Made by a program: the position numbers and the translations under genes | Notes under the pieces: generated by a model | What the model saw: the letters and a program-made list of their open reading frames with translations, nothing else | The model's database searches: none | Told to the model about the DNA's origin: nothing | NCBI RefSeq assembly: GCF_020733705.1 | Contig: NZ_JAJFZM010000007.1 | Span: 1 to 64,000 of the forward strand | Reading direction: 5' to 3' | DNA from: Nocardia australiensis | GTDB lineage: Bacteria > Actinomycetota > Actinomycetes > Mycobacteriales > Mycobacteriaceae | Length of the DNA: 64,000 bases | Part shown: positions 16,487 to 26,226 of the stretch, piece by piece | Layout: every line of letters starts with the position of its first letter | How positions within the stretch are numbered: position 1 is the first letter of the stretch

Positions 16487-16502
16487 TGTCAGAATGCTGA
16501 CA
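16487..16502. promoter_or_regulatory. MarR operator candidate 2
   Basis: TGTCAGAATGCTGACA, with perfect 6-base arms (TGTCAG/CTGACA). It shares the TGTCA-N6-TGACA pattern with the site at 16460 and faces the PPOX gene. Two sites about 2.5 helical turns apart fit cooperative dimer binding. Confidence 0.7.
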
Positions 16503-16580
16503 TGCTGGAGGTGTGTGACTCTCACGAAAAGGTGCGGTCGCCCGCCTTCGGCTCCCCATTCACGGCAGCAAGGAGCAGCG

Positions 16581-17051
16581 ATGGCTGAGACCCGCGACAC
16601 GGCGGACGATATCGACGACATCAACCGGCGAACACGCAGCAGGAAGACGCGGCCTGCCACGATCTCCAGCAGCCACACCGATATCCTCGACAAGAAGGGC
16701 TTTGCGCACCTGGCGTCTCTAGGGCCGGACGGTGAGCCGCAATCACACCCGGTATGGTTCGACCTCGACGCCGACCACGGGCAGCTACTCGTCTCCACCG
16801 GCACCGACCGGCAAAAATACCGCAACATACTGCGGGATCCGCGGGTGTCGGTCTCGATCCTGGATCCCGACGACCCCTATCGCTACCTGGAAGTCCGCGG
16901 CCGTGTCGTCAAGATCGAGCCAGATCCCGAGAAGGCATTCCTGGACCAGCTGGCGCGCAAGTACCTAGGTCTGGACACCTACCCCTACGAGCAGAGACGG
17001 AATGTCGAGCGGGTGATTCTCCATATCCAGCCCGATCACGTCGTAGTCTGA
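16581..17051 (+). CDS. PPOX-class F420-dependent oxidoreductase family protein
   Basis: A 156-residue split-beta-barrel protein: KGFAHLASLGPDGEPQSHPV, WFDLDADHGQLLVSTGTDR, QKYRNILRDPRVSVSILDPD, DPYRYLEVRGRVVKIEPD and a C-terminal VERVILHIQPDHVVV are standard for actinobacterial F420-dependent or flavin-binding PPOX proteins. The Q-K-Y-R-N segment contacts the cofactor phosphate. The substrate is unknown; relatives reduce biliverdin or quinone-like compounds. AAGGAG lies 6 bases before ATG 16581. Probably regulated by the divergent MarR. Confidence 0.88.
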   Translation: MAETRDTADDIDDINRRTRSRKTRPATISSSHTDILDKKGFAHLASLGPDGEPQSHPVWFDLDADHGQLLVSTGTDRQKYRNILRDPRVSVSILDPDDPYRYLEVRGRVVKIEPDPEKAFLDQLARKYLGLDTYPYEQRRNVERVILHIQPDHVVV

Positions 17052-17171
17052 CCTTGCGCCCAGACCTCGCAGATACGCTTCCGGAGCGCCGCCCGCAGGC
17101 ACGATAATGATCGATTCGGCCTGGGGCGGCGCATTGGCTGCACCCCGTTCAGGGACAGGTTTGTGCTGGCG

Positions 17172-18585
17172 CTATACCGCAGCGGTGTCTTTGCGGAGGT
17201 TCGGTATTCGTGTCGTGCGGTTCACGCGGACAGCGGTCAAAATGCCGAGTGCGGCGATGGCGGTGAATCCCAACAGCAGGTAGCGCGCCGAGTTCACCAG
17301 CGAGGATCCCCCGAGATTGACCAGCAGGCCGGCGACGGCGGCTCCGAAGGCTGTTGACATGGTCAGGATCGTTGCTATGGCTGCCGCGGCTTTCTGGCCT
17401 TCTGCTGGATCCGGCGCGCTGGTCATCGCGGCCACCGACAGGTGTGACCAGGCGATGCCGATACCGGCCCCGGCGAGGAACAGTAGTGGCAACCAGGCCA
17501 AAACCATTGGAAGGGAGACATGGCTGCGTTGTAGCAACGCAAGGCCCAGGAATCCGATCGCCAGCAGCAGCGGACCGGCAACTCGAAGTCGCCGGATCGT
17601 GGCTTCCAGCTGCACCGAGGCGACGAGCATCTGACTCACCGGCCAGCCCAGAGACAAGGCGGCACCGAAGAACCCGGCCACGACCGGAGGCAACCCGGCC
17701 AGGCGCTGCCCGAACAGGGGGAGGAACATCTCCACGCCCACACCGGCCGACAGCACGACGATCGTCAGATACACCCACCGCAACGGACTGCCGGACCGAT
17801 ACGTCGCGAGCGGGAGAATCCGTTGCTCCGCTCGCCTTTCCCAGGCCAGGAACACGAGCACGGAAGTAACGGCCACCGCGAGCGCGAGCGTCATCGTCGC
17901 GACACCCGCGACAACCCCCGCCACACTCACCGCCGTGGCGGCACCAACCACCAGCGCCAACGATACGACCGGAACCGGTGCGGGGGTCTGGCGGTCCTCA
18001 CTCTTCGGCAGGACCCGCGGCGCGGAACCTGCTGCCGCCACACCCACAACGGCGAGGACAACGAACGCGGCCCGCCACACACCGAACTGGGCGAACAACC
18101 CCCCCATAGCCGGGCCAACGAGAGTGCCGACGCCGAACATGGCCGAGATCAATGCGGTCCCGCGTACCCACAGCGACTGCGGCAGTGCCACATACACTGC
18201 CGCGAAACCCAATCCGGTGAGCAGTCCCGCACCCAGCCCCTGTACCCCGCGGCCGAGCAGGAACACCGCCATGACCGGACTCACTGCACACACCACCGAG
18301 CCGGCTGCGAACATCCCGAATCCGATCAGATACGAGCCGACCGTGCCGCGGACAGACAGCATCCGGCTCACCGCCAAGCGTGCCGGCCACCTGCGCGACC
18401 GAGAAGATCGTTGTACTCCACGCATACAGCCTTTCGCCGCCGATGTCGGCGACCGCGCTGGGCAACAGACTCCCTACCAGATAGATGTTGATCGCACCGA
18501 CAAGCACTCCGCCCGCCAGCACGATCGCAACGCCGAGGTGAGCGTGGAATTCCCTCCAAGACGTCGCGTTTCGCTCCGTCGTCAT
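17172..18585 (-). pseudogene. MFS transporter, one-base frameshift
   Basis: The N-terminal part from ATG 18585 (MTTERNATSWREFHAHLGVA, LVGAINIYLVGSLLPSAVAD, AWSTTIFSVAQVAGTLG) and the rest (SRMLSVRGTVGSYLIGFGMF, GRGVQGLGAGLLTG, continuing to residue about 470) are in two frames that join near 18370-18395. Joined, they make a full major facilitator with about 12-14 helices, resembling drug-efflux proteins. Either a recent inactivating indel or a sequencing error explains the break. The 237 bases upstream, to 18822, show no gene. Confidence 0.8.
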
Positions 18586-18822
18586 ATGTCCTCCGTTTCG
18601 TGGATCGAATACGTGAGGCATCATCACTGACCGGGGGAGCACCGGTAATCGGACAAATCAGACGTGAAATGTGTCACATTCATGAGGCGGATGGCCCGTC
18701 TGCGGGCGGTGCGAGGCCAAGCGCATCCGGGGACACCTCAACGCGCGTAGTCGAGTAGCAAACCCATAGAGGCCGGCCGGGGCGGGCCAGGTGGCCGGAC
18801 CAGGGGATGTCGAGTTCACCCG

Positions 18823-19800
18823 TCACTGAACAGAGGATTCACGGGTACGGCACCGTTCACGAATCAGCCGCGGCGGCGCCGCGCAGCAGGGTCGGTGCTG
18901 GCCTGCCACGCCAGCAGCGCGTCTTTGCCCGGCCGGGCGTATTTCGCCAGCGACCTCACCGAAGGTGTGCCCGGACAGCGTCATCAGCATCGGCGTGGAC
19001 GCGCCGTCCTCGGCGGCATGGGTCAACCGGCCGTGACGCAGCTGGTGCAGAGTGAACGGGCCACCGATGAACCCGGCGGTGTTCTCCTCGAACAACTGCG
19101 CCGCCCGCCGATACGACAGCCGGGCCCGCCCGCTACCCGGACCGGTGTCGGTCGCCGCCACATGCGGCTTCGCCTTCCGATCGGTCAGAAACACCGGCCC
19201 GGTGCGGCGACCGGCGAGCATGCGGGGCAGTAGCCGGGCCGTGCCGGTCTGCCAGGACACCACATCCACAGTCCCACCCTTGCGCCTCACCCGGGCGCAC
19301 CAGTTCGCGGTATCGAGGTCTGCGACGTCGAGCTCCAGTAGCTCCTCTGCCCGGGCGGCGGTTTCATAGAGAATCGTCCACAGCGCCCGCTCCCGCAACG
19401 GAGCGTCCGAACCCAGAATCGCCGACACCTCGGCCCGGGTCAGCGCCCGGGACCGATCGGCGGGCGCCGTGCGTGGCCGCAGCCGTTGCAGCGGATTGCC
19501 GACCAGCCAGCCCTGCTCGACCCAGTACGTGCACGCCGCCCGCAGCGACGCCAACCGGACATTGAACGTCTGCGCCGACGCCCCGCCCCACCGGAACCGG
19601 AACCAGCCGTCGACCCGGTCCGGATCCAGCAACCCGACATCGGAATCCGCGCCGAACCCGTCGACCAGCGCATCCAGGGCGATGCCGTAGCCACGGCGGG
19701 TATTCGGCGGCCCGATCGTGTTCAGGAAGATGTCGCGCGCGTCGGCGAGCGCACGCTCTGCCGGATCGACCGGACGTTGCCTGACTCCACCACGCCGCTC
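18823..19800 (-). pseudogene. Tyrosine recombinase (XerD-like), frameshifted at the C-terminus
   Basis: The core is clear: SLRAACTYWVEQGWLVGNPL in the arm, then ALWTILYETAARAEELLELD (catalytic Arg), a Lys on the beta-turn, GGPFTLHQLRHGRLTHAAED (HxLRH) and LMTLSGHT. After the Gly-His the frame changes; the tail with the Tyr nucleophile (VRSLAKYARPGKDALLAWQ) is in another frame. Upstream coding continues without a clear start to about 19800. Close upstream lie repeated TACCGCAGATAA boxes. Confidence 0.75.
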
Positions 19801-19838
19801 ATCCTCTCCCGGTCCGGCGCATCCAAGATCATCTACAC

Positions 19839-19931
19839 TACCGCAGATAATTTACGGGGTCGCCCGCTCCGGACGGGACATCGCGCCAAGTCGGATCCGA
19901 GTCTACCGCAGATAATATGTTCTTATCTGCG
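19839..19931. repeat. TACCGCAGATAA boxes
   Basis: TACCGCAGATAA occurs at 19839-19850 and again at 19904-19915, the second followed by its own inversion TTATCTGCG (19923-19931). An almost identical TTACCGCAGATAG lies at 62517-62529, beyond the start of the integrase operon. Position near two recombinase loci suggests recombinase binding sites or element ends. Confidence 0.5.
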
Positions 19932-19944
19932 CTCTGGCCCGTAT

Positions 19945-19957
19945 TTCATCTGATGAA
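19945..19957. promoter_or_regulatory. CATCTGATG palindrome, upstream copy
   Basis: TTCATC-T-GATGAA, followed by CGA. The same CATCTGATGAACGA occurs 135 bases downstream at the start of the integrase fragment, and a related palindrome overlaps the integrase start at 62279. Confidence 0.6.
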
Positions 19958-20079
19958 CGATTGTGTGGGCCAATGGATTTGGGCTCCGAGCTGCGAGTAT
20001 TCGGCGATTGCCATCCGGCGGTGGCGGTGGGGCTTGCGACGTAGCCGGGGCTGTGATCAGCCCCTTTCCGGCGCCTCTA

Positions 20080-20090
20080 TCATCTGATGA
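20080..20090. promoter_or_regulatory. CATCTGATG palindrome over an integrase start
   Basis: TCATC-T-GATGA; the ATG inside its right half (20087-20089) is where the start codon lies in the intact homologue at 62279. Retention of the palindrome at the same place in a second copy supports a conserved autoregulatory operator. Confidence 0.6.
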
Positions 20091-20728
20091 ACGAATCCTT
20101 CGGCAGATGTTGGGGTGTTGGGTGGCGGGATCGCGGAGGTTGGAGGTTGCTGGGGCGGCCCATCGGGTAGTGGCGGCCGGGGTGCGGTGCTGCGTCCGGA
20201 CGTGCAGGTGTTCGAGGCGATGCTGGAGGGGTGGCGGCAGCAGCAGCTGAGCCGGAATCTTGCTTTCGGCACCGTCGATTCCCGATTAGACCTGCTACGG
20301 AGGTTCCAGGATCACTCCGGCGAGTTCCCGTGGCAGTGGGCACCGCAGCATCTCGAGGAGTGGTCGGCCGATCTTCGCGCGGTGCGCGGGCTCGCATTGT
20401 CGACGGTGAGGGCCTACCAGCTGTCGATTCGCTCGTTCCTCGCCTATGTCTGTGAGCCGCTCTATGGGTGGGATGTCGAGTGCGAGAAGCGTTTTGGGAC
20501 TCATCCCATCCAGATCAGTCACGATTGGAACAGCGCCAAGCACATCCTGGATGTCGAGGGGCGCCCGCAGCGCCGGGCATTGACCCGGGCCGAGTTGCAG
20601 CTGCTGTTCGACGCGGCCGACGAGATGGTCGAGGAGATCCGCCGGCACGGCCGCAAGGGTGCGGTGGCGGCGTTCCGCGACGCAGCATTGCTGAAGACTG
20701 CCTACGCTTTTGGCCTTCGCCGCCAGGA
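20087..20728 (+). pseudogene. Integrase N-terminal fragment, homologue of the integrase at 61128
   Basis: From about 20115 it reads VLRPDVQVFEAMLEGWRQQQ, LSRNLAFGTVDSRLDLLRRF, FPWQWAPQHLEEWSADLRAV and RFGTHPIQISHDWNSAKHIL, colinear with residues 30-220 of the 383-residue integrase at 61128-62279. The putative ATG at 20087 is one base out of frame. The catalytic domain starts (LLKTAYAFGLRR) and is cut at about 20728 by transposase DNA of another element on the opposite strand. The His-Arg-Tyr part is lost, so it is inactive. Confidence 0.8.
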
Positions 20729-21569
20729 GGACCTGGGTGAGGGCCTTGCCGTAGTTGCTGGTCGCGGTGATCGTGGTGACCGCGGGCTCCGGCCAGGACC
20801 CAGGGTCGGTGAACCGGAACTGCGGCCCGTGTTTGGGTGGGCGCCCGTTGGTGCCGGGTGCCCGGACTGGTTTGGGTAGCTGCATCACCCGGTCCGAGCG
20901 CAGCCGCCCGACCAGCTCGACCGGCAGATCGGCCAGCACCCATCCCAGCCGGCACACGTCGTAGCCGGCGTCGGCCACGATCAGGATGTCGGGGTCACCG
21001 TCGCGCCACTGGCCCGCAGCGATCAGCCGCTGCACCACCTGCCGCAGTTGGGCGGCGGTGACCGCGGTCGCGTCGTCTTCGGGACCGAGGCGCACCGCGT
21101 CCAGGATCTGCGTCCAGGATGAAGCGCCGGGTTCGAGGACCGCGACGAACGAGTACGGCCAGCCCGGGATGAACTGCGATGCCGATTTCGCTCGTCCGTA
21201 GACGTGGCAGAACAGCCGATCCGGCGAACACGCCGCATCCGAACGCAGCCACGCCGACACATCCACCGCCAACACCAGGCGACCCTCCGGAAACCTGGGT
21301 AACTTGGTGCGGGACAACAGATTCCGCAATCGATCAACATCGATACGACCGGCATTCAAGCCGTCGTAGAGCGCCCCGTGCCCGCGGCGATGCTCGGGCG
21401 TCAATGTCAACTCCGGAATCGACCGCACCGCCCCCTGCGCACATAGCATCGCGTCGGTGAGCTCGAACAACTCATCGCCGCGCACGGTCAGACACGCGTA
21501 GAACTCGCCGCGCATACGTGACAGTTCCGCGAACGCTTCCCCCGCCTCACCAGCGACCGGCAGACTCAT
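20729..21569 (-). pseudogene. NF041680-type transposase, N-terminal fragment
   Basis: About 280 residues from MSLPVAGEAGEAFAELSRM. Landmarks: FYACLTVRGDELFELTDAML, LVLAVDVSAWLRSDAACSPD (first catalytic Asp), CHVYGRAKSASQFIPGWPYS and ILIVADAGYDVCRLGWVLAD (second Asp). It ends abruptly at the junction with the integrase fragment. A different member of the family, lacking its N-terminus, lies at 24907-26067; the two are only similar and not one split gene. Confidence 0.8.
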
Positions 21570-21691
21570 CCCCACGGCCTTCGTTCTGATTCACGTGATT
21601 CCTTGGTCGGAGCACATGATCAGGCGAAGGCCGCCCGCTTGTCCCGGGAATCATCAAGCAAGCCAAACAGTCTGGTCCACGAGGATAAAGA

Positions 21692-21717
21692 ACAAGCTAA
21701 GTGCGCGTCTGAGAACT
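21692..21717. repeat. Terminal inverted repeat, left end of IS5-like element
   Basis: A 26-base end beginning ACAAGCTAAGTG and ending GTCTGAGAACT. It is repeated in inverted orientation at 22927-22952 with one mismatch. The transposase stop codon lies 4 bases inside it. Confidence 0.85.
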
Positions 21718-21720
21718 GTT

Positions 21721-22188
21721 TCAGGTGCGGGCGAGTCGGCGTGACATGACGGCGATCACGGCGATGTGGACCACGGCTTCGTGATGGTCGGGTCGGGTTT
21801 CGTAGTCGCGGACGCAGCGGCGGTGTTTGGTGATCCAGGCGTAGGTCCGCTCGACCACCCAGTGGCGGGCAGGGACCTCGAATCCGGTGGCGGTGTCGCT
21901 GCGTTTGACGATCCGGATTATCACTGCGAGAACGGTTTTCGCCCATGCGACGAGGCGTCCAGTGTATCCGCCGTCGGCCCAGACCAGCCGGACGGTGGAG
22001 AACTTCGCCCGCATCGCCGCCAGCAGGCGGTGTGCACCGTCGCGGTGTGCGATACCGCCACGCACGATGTAGAAGATTGCGCCCAATACCGCACGGCGGC
22101 AATGTAATTCGGGCTGCCCGCCCTTTCCGCACTGGTTGCCTGGATGCGGCAGTAGCGGTTCCAGGGTCGTCCACTGTGCATCGGTCAT
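21721..22188 (-). pseudogene. IS5-family transposase with internal deletion
   Basis: A 155-residue remnant. It begins MTDAQWTTLEPLLPHPGNQ, reads through AVLGAIFYIVRGGIAHRD, and jumps to HRLLAAMRAKFSTVRLVWAD, skipping the section with the first catalytic Asp. The end is normal: WADGGYTGRLVAWAK (second Asp), VPARHWVVERTYAWITKHRR (catalytic Glu) and a short tail. The reading frame is kept across an internal loss of roughly 100 residues, so it looks like an in-frame deletion derivative of an element about 270 residues long. Confidence 0.8.
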
Positions 22189-22374
22189 CGACGACGGATA
22201 CCCCCGGACCCGATGCGGTATGCATCTTCACGGGCCGGACATGACGAGCATACGGCGATGACTTCAGCAATCATTGCTTTACCAGGAGTTCACTCAGATC
22301 TCGAGTGCTACGAACCGCGGCGGATGATGCCGCGCAACGGTTTTGCCAACCAGGTATCGATCCCTGCCGGAAGG

Positions 22375-22728
22375 CTACGGCTGTTTTCCGGCCAGACTCT
22401 CCCGCATTGCTTCGACGGCCGCAGCCGGTTCGTAGCCATCGGGAACGCCGTCGACCATGATGATGTCGCCGTCGATGTGGCGTGAGCGCAGTGGCGCAAT
22501 ATCCCGGTATGCGGGCGATTCCCACCATGCTCTCGCGTCCGCGATCCCGGGAAAGCCGATCATGACAACATGTCCGGGCCAGCTGCCCTCCTTCACCTCG
22601 TGCTGCGCCATGTGCACGAGGTAGCGGCCACCGTATGGCGCGAAAGTGCCGGGAAGACGCTCTATGTACTCGGCGATCTCCACATGTGGGGCAGCATCCT
22701 GCAGGTGGGCAATCACGTACGCGGGCAT
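22375..22728 (-). CDS. DUF1330 protein
   Basis: A 117-residue ferredoxin-like (dimeric alpha/beta barrel) DUF1330 protein: MPAYVIAHLQDAAPHVEIAE, then YIERLPGTFAPYGGRYLVHM, VVMIGFPGIADARAWWESPA and YRDIAPLRSRHIDGDIIMVD match the family closely. Function unknown. It lies inside the pair of IS5-like inverted repeats (21692-21717 and 22927-22952), behind the deleted transposase, so it may be a captured passenger gene. Intact. Confidence 0.85.
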   Translation of the reverse strand: MPAYVIAHLQDAAPHVEIAEYIERLPGTFAPYGGRYLVHMAQHEVKEGSWPGHVVMIGFPGIADARAWWESPAYRDIAPLRSRHIDGDIIMVDGVPDGYEPAAAVEAMRESLAGKQP

Positions 22729-22926
22729 GATGATGTCCTTTCGGCCTACCGGTTTCGGCTGATAGCGATCTTGTCACGCTGGAGGAAACCGCGTCGATTA
22801 CCCCAGAGGTAAGGGACCAAGGTGCCCAAAGCCGCCTGGATCAGCGAACCAGCGAAGGAGAACATCGACACAGAATCCGCAGCCTGAATCGTCTCATTCG
22901 ATTCGACAGCTACCGCCAACGACGCG

Positions 22927-22952
22927 AGTTCTCAGACGCTCACTTAGCTTGT
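22927..22952. repeat. Terminal inverted repeat, right end of IS5-like element
   Basis: Inverse of 21692-21717 (25 of 26 bases). It bounds an element of about 1.26 kb that carries the deleted transposase and DUF1330. The group II intron begins only 7 bases further on. Confidence 0.85.
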
Positions 22953-22959
22953 CTTTTAA

Positions 22960-24909
22960 GTGCGCCACGAGCGCGGAAGGCGAGGTTGCGTAGGGACCTT
23001 GCTGGATGTGTTGCTGTGTAGGAGATGAAGGTTTGGGCCCTTCGGCGTCGCGCTGCGGGGGGAGACGTCAAACCGCCTCGAGCTGCGTTGGATGAAGACC
23101 GTCGTGGTGAGCGTCGAGGAAAAGGCGCACGTGATGCGTCAGGTGGGGACCGGGAAGGCGAGCGTGAGCGAACCGTCCGATGACGCGTCGAAACAAGTAG
23201 ATGACATCGAAACCGGGGCGGTTAAAAGGGCCCGGGATGAGCCTGGCGGGTGCCCGCTGATTGGCCAGGTGGTGTCCGGCGTGGAGGCGGCGTGAGTCCG
23301 GTCTGCGGCTTCTGCATGGAACGTGGGAAGGCGGACGCCGACACCGCTGCCCAAGAAAGGCCGTGCGCGGTCGGGGTGGCGAGAGGGAGCGCGCCGGGCG
23401 GCAGAAACCGTGAGGCGTTGAGTACCGTCGCGGCGTCCGCTGGCGGACCGGCTCGTAGTAGTGGTGAAGCCTCGGTAATCGGGGTGGAGCGAAGGAGTCG
23501 GCTCATCTGTCGATTTGTTTCACACGAACAACCGGACGCTGTTCCGGGAGGAAGCGGGTGGGCATGTCGGAACCACAGGACAAGCCGTTCACGATTTCGA
23601 AGCGGCTGGTGTGGGAGGCATACGAGAGAGTCAAGGCCAACAAGGGCGCCGCCGGGGTGGATCGGCAATCTCTGGAGGACTTCGAGACGGATCTGAGGAA
23701 CAACCTCTATCGGATCTGGAATCGGATGTCGTCGGGGACTTACTTCCCGCCTCCGGTGTTGGCGGTGGAGATACCGAAATCTGCTGGTGGGACACGGATT
23801 TTAGGTGTGCCCACCGTTGGAGATCGGGTCGCGCAGACGGTGGCGGCGATGACGCTCGAGCCCCGGACGGAGGCGATCTTTCATGACGACTCCCTATGGG
23901 TATCGGCCTCGTCGTTCCGCGCTGGATGCGGTTGCCAAGTGCCGTAAGCGGTGCTGGCGCAAGGATTGGGTGATAGATCTCGATGTCGCCAAGTTCTTCG
24001 ATAGCGTGCCGTGGGATCTGATGGTCAAAGCGGTGGCGGCCAACATCACCATCGAACAGCGCTGGGTGCTGCTGTATGTGAAGCGGTGGCTCGCCGCACC
24101 GATCCAGCAGTCCGACGGAACCCTTGTCGAGCGGCACCAAGGGACCCCACAGGGTTCGGCGGTCTCGCCCGTTTTGGCTAACCTGTTCATGCACTACGCG
24201 TTCGACACGTGGCTCGAAAGAGAGTTCCCGACAGTGGAATTCGAGCGTTACGCAGACGACGCCGTGGTGCACTGTGCGACCGAGCGGCAAGCACGCACCG
24301 TGCTCGCCGCGCTCGCCGCGAGAATGGAGCAGGTCGGGTTACGGCTGCATCCCGACAAAACCAAGGCAGTGTACTGCCGGGACTCGAGGCGGCGAGGCTT
24401 GTTCGAGGACACGTCGTTCACGTTCCTCGGATACACGTTCCGACCACGCAAGGCCACATATCCGGATGGGAAGGCGTTCACCTCCTTCCTGCCCGCGGTC
24501 AGTGCGGGAGCGCTCAAGGCGATGGGTCAACGGCTTCGCTCCTGGCGAATTCATATGCGCGGCAGGGACGATCTCGCTGAGCTCGCTGGATGGATCAACC
24601 CCATCGTGGCGGGCTGGATGCTGTATTACGGCCGGTTCTACCGGTCGCAGCTGTATCCCTTCCTCCGGCGCGTCAACACTTACCTGGCGCGTTGGGCCCG
24701 TAAGAAGTACAAGCGGTTGCGTTCTCTTAAACGGTTCAAGCGCTGGTGGACCAGGGTCTTCGATCGAGATCCCGGCCTGTTCAAGCACTGGGCGTGGGAG
24801 AACCAGTTCCTCTGGAAAGGGTGAGAAGAGCGGAGTGACGGGAGACTGTCACGCTCCGTTCCGTGGGAGCCCAGAGCTGAGATGCCCTGGGCCACCCGAC
24901 CCTCTATCA
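22960..24909 (+). mobile_element. Group II intron 2, nearly complete
   Basis: It starts with the canonical group II 5' sequence GTGCGCCACGAGC at 22960, has about 600 bases of ribozyme before the reverse-transcriptase gene, and after it a domain V hairpin (24828-24862: GAGCGGAGTGACGG, loop GAGA, CTGTCACGCTCCGTTC) and a domain VI-like hairpin ending near TCTAT 24905-24909. The left exon is the end of the IS5-like element; the right is the end of an NF041680 transposase gene. The RNA parts look intact while the protein gene has one frameshift. Confidence 0.8.
23564..24824 (+). pseudogene. ltrA: Reverse transcriptase/maturase of intron 2, one-base frameshift
   Basis: It starts MSEPQDKPFTISKRLVWEAY. 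RT blocks: GAAGVDRQSLEDFETDL, RILGVPTVGDRVAQTVAAM, then after the break YGYRPRRSALDAV, IDLDVAKFFDSVPWDLM, GTPQGSAVSPVLANLFMHY, RYADDAVVHC (YADD active site), FTFLGYTFRPR; then a GIIM maturase domain (WMLYYGRFYRSQLYPFLRRV). The break lies near 23885-23895, where FHDDS should continue directly to YGYRP; one extra base suffices. No endonuclease domain. It could be mobilised in trans by a relative. Confidence 0.85.
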
Positions 24910-26067
24910 GCTGTGCTGGTGGAGGTTATGAGGGTTTTTGCCCACGGGTTGGTGTGGGGCGGGTTGCTTGTTTTTGGAGCCGGGTGGGCGTCCAGGGCCG
25001 GGGCGGGAGGGTTTCGGTGCTCTGGCGGGTAGGGCTGTCATCGGCCGGAGGTTCCGAAACCCTCGGCGGACTCGTGCCGGGGTGAGCCGGTAGGGTCGGG
25101 TGGCTGGTTTCTCCCAGGGGCGACGCAGGTCATGGGTGAGGTTGCGGGCCAGCCGTAGTTGGGTGTGGGCAGCGATCACCAGCCAGGTCCAGCGGTCGGC
25201 GGCGTGGGGGTCGCGTAGATGGGGGCGGGTCCAGCCGAGGGTTTGCTTGAAGAATCTGAAGGTGTGCTCGATGTCGAAGCGACGCAGAAACGTTCGCCAA
25301 TATCGGTCCACCTCTGCAGCGGTAGCGTCGGGGTCCGAGCACCACAGCCAGACCGGTTTCGGGTTCCGGTCGCCGGGCAGGTACTGCACCCGCAGTCGCA
25401 GCAGGGTACCCTCGATCGTCGGCAGCGGCCCGGCGTGGTCGGCCCAGTTGCCGCGGTGTTTGAGTATGGGGTGCAATCGGTGCCAGGCGGTGGCTTCGGC
25501 CAGGCCATAACGGTCGGTGTCGGTGCGGGTCGACGCCGCCGGTTCGGAGTGGGTGGCGGCGTCGGCGAGCGCGAACTCGGGTCCGTGTTTGGCTGGGCGT
25601 CCGGTCCTGGCCGCCGGACGGGCTGAGGCGGGGAGGGCCAGGACTCGGTCGCTGCGGATTCTGCCGACCAGTTCCACAGGCAGGTCAGCCAGCAAATATG
25701 TCAGGCGGGTGATGTCGTAGCCGGCGTCGAACACGATCAGGATCGTTGGGTCCTCGGGCCGATGCTGTCCGGCCAGACGCAGTCGGTCAACGACCTCACG
25801 GACCTGTGTGGAGGTCACCGTGGTCAGGTCGTCGTTGGGATTGATGCGCACCGCGTCCAGCATCGCGGTCCATGATGTGCGGCCGGGCTCCAACGCCGCC
25901 ACGAACGAGTAGGGCCACCCGGGAATCATTTGTGCTTGGCCTTTTCCTCGTCGATAGACGTGACAGAACGCCCGATCGGGGCTGGTCGCGGCGTCCGGGC
26001 GCAGCCACGGGCTGACATCGACGGCCAGCAAGATCCGGCCGAGCAGCAAGCCGAACGGCTTGCTCAA
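24907..26067 (-). pseudogene. NF041680-type transposase, lacking its N-terminus
   Basis: About 386 residues from ILLAVDVSPWLRPDAATSPD (first Asp) through MIPGWPYSFVAALEPGRTSW, ILIVFDAGYDITRLTYLLAD (second Asp), then RRFDIEHTFRFFKQTLGWTR (Glu of the DDE triad) and RDPHAADRWTWLVIAAHTQL, ending with a Pro/Lys-rich tail (GPGRPPGSKNKQP). About 120 N-terminal residues present in the relative at 20729-21569 are missing; the upstream boundary at 26067 abuts an IS110 fragment. Function lost. Confidence 0.8.
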
Positions 26068-26226
26068 CGAGCCTAATGAGTATTAGTGGGTCCGCGTGAT
26101 CGACGGATCAGGCAGACTCGCTAGTGGTAGCGACCGGCGGGTGAGCACATGTGGAGCCTGGACTTCGAGTCCTGATCTGAGATGGTGCCCCCGCCGGTTC
26201 GCCGGGAGAAGGAGATCGCTGATGGG

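Noticed and set aside
20729..26067. A single NF041680 transposase gene split by later insertions
   Set aside because: The N-terminal piece (20729-21569) and the C-terminal piece (24907-26067) overlap over about 150 residues and differ in sequence, so they come from two different elements.
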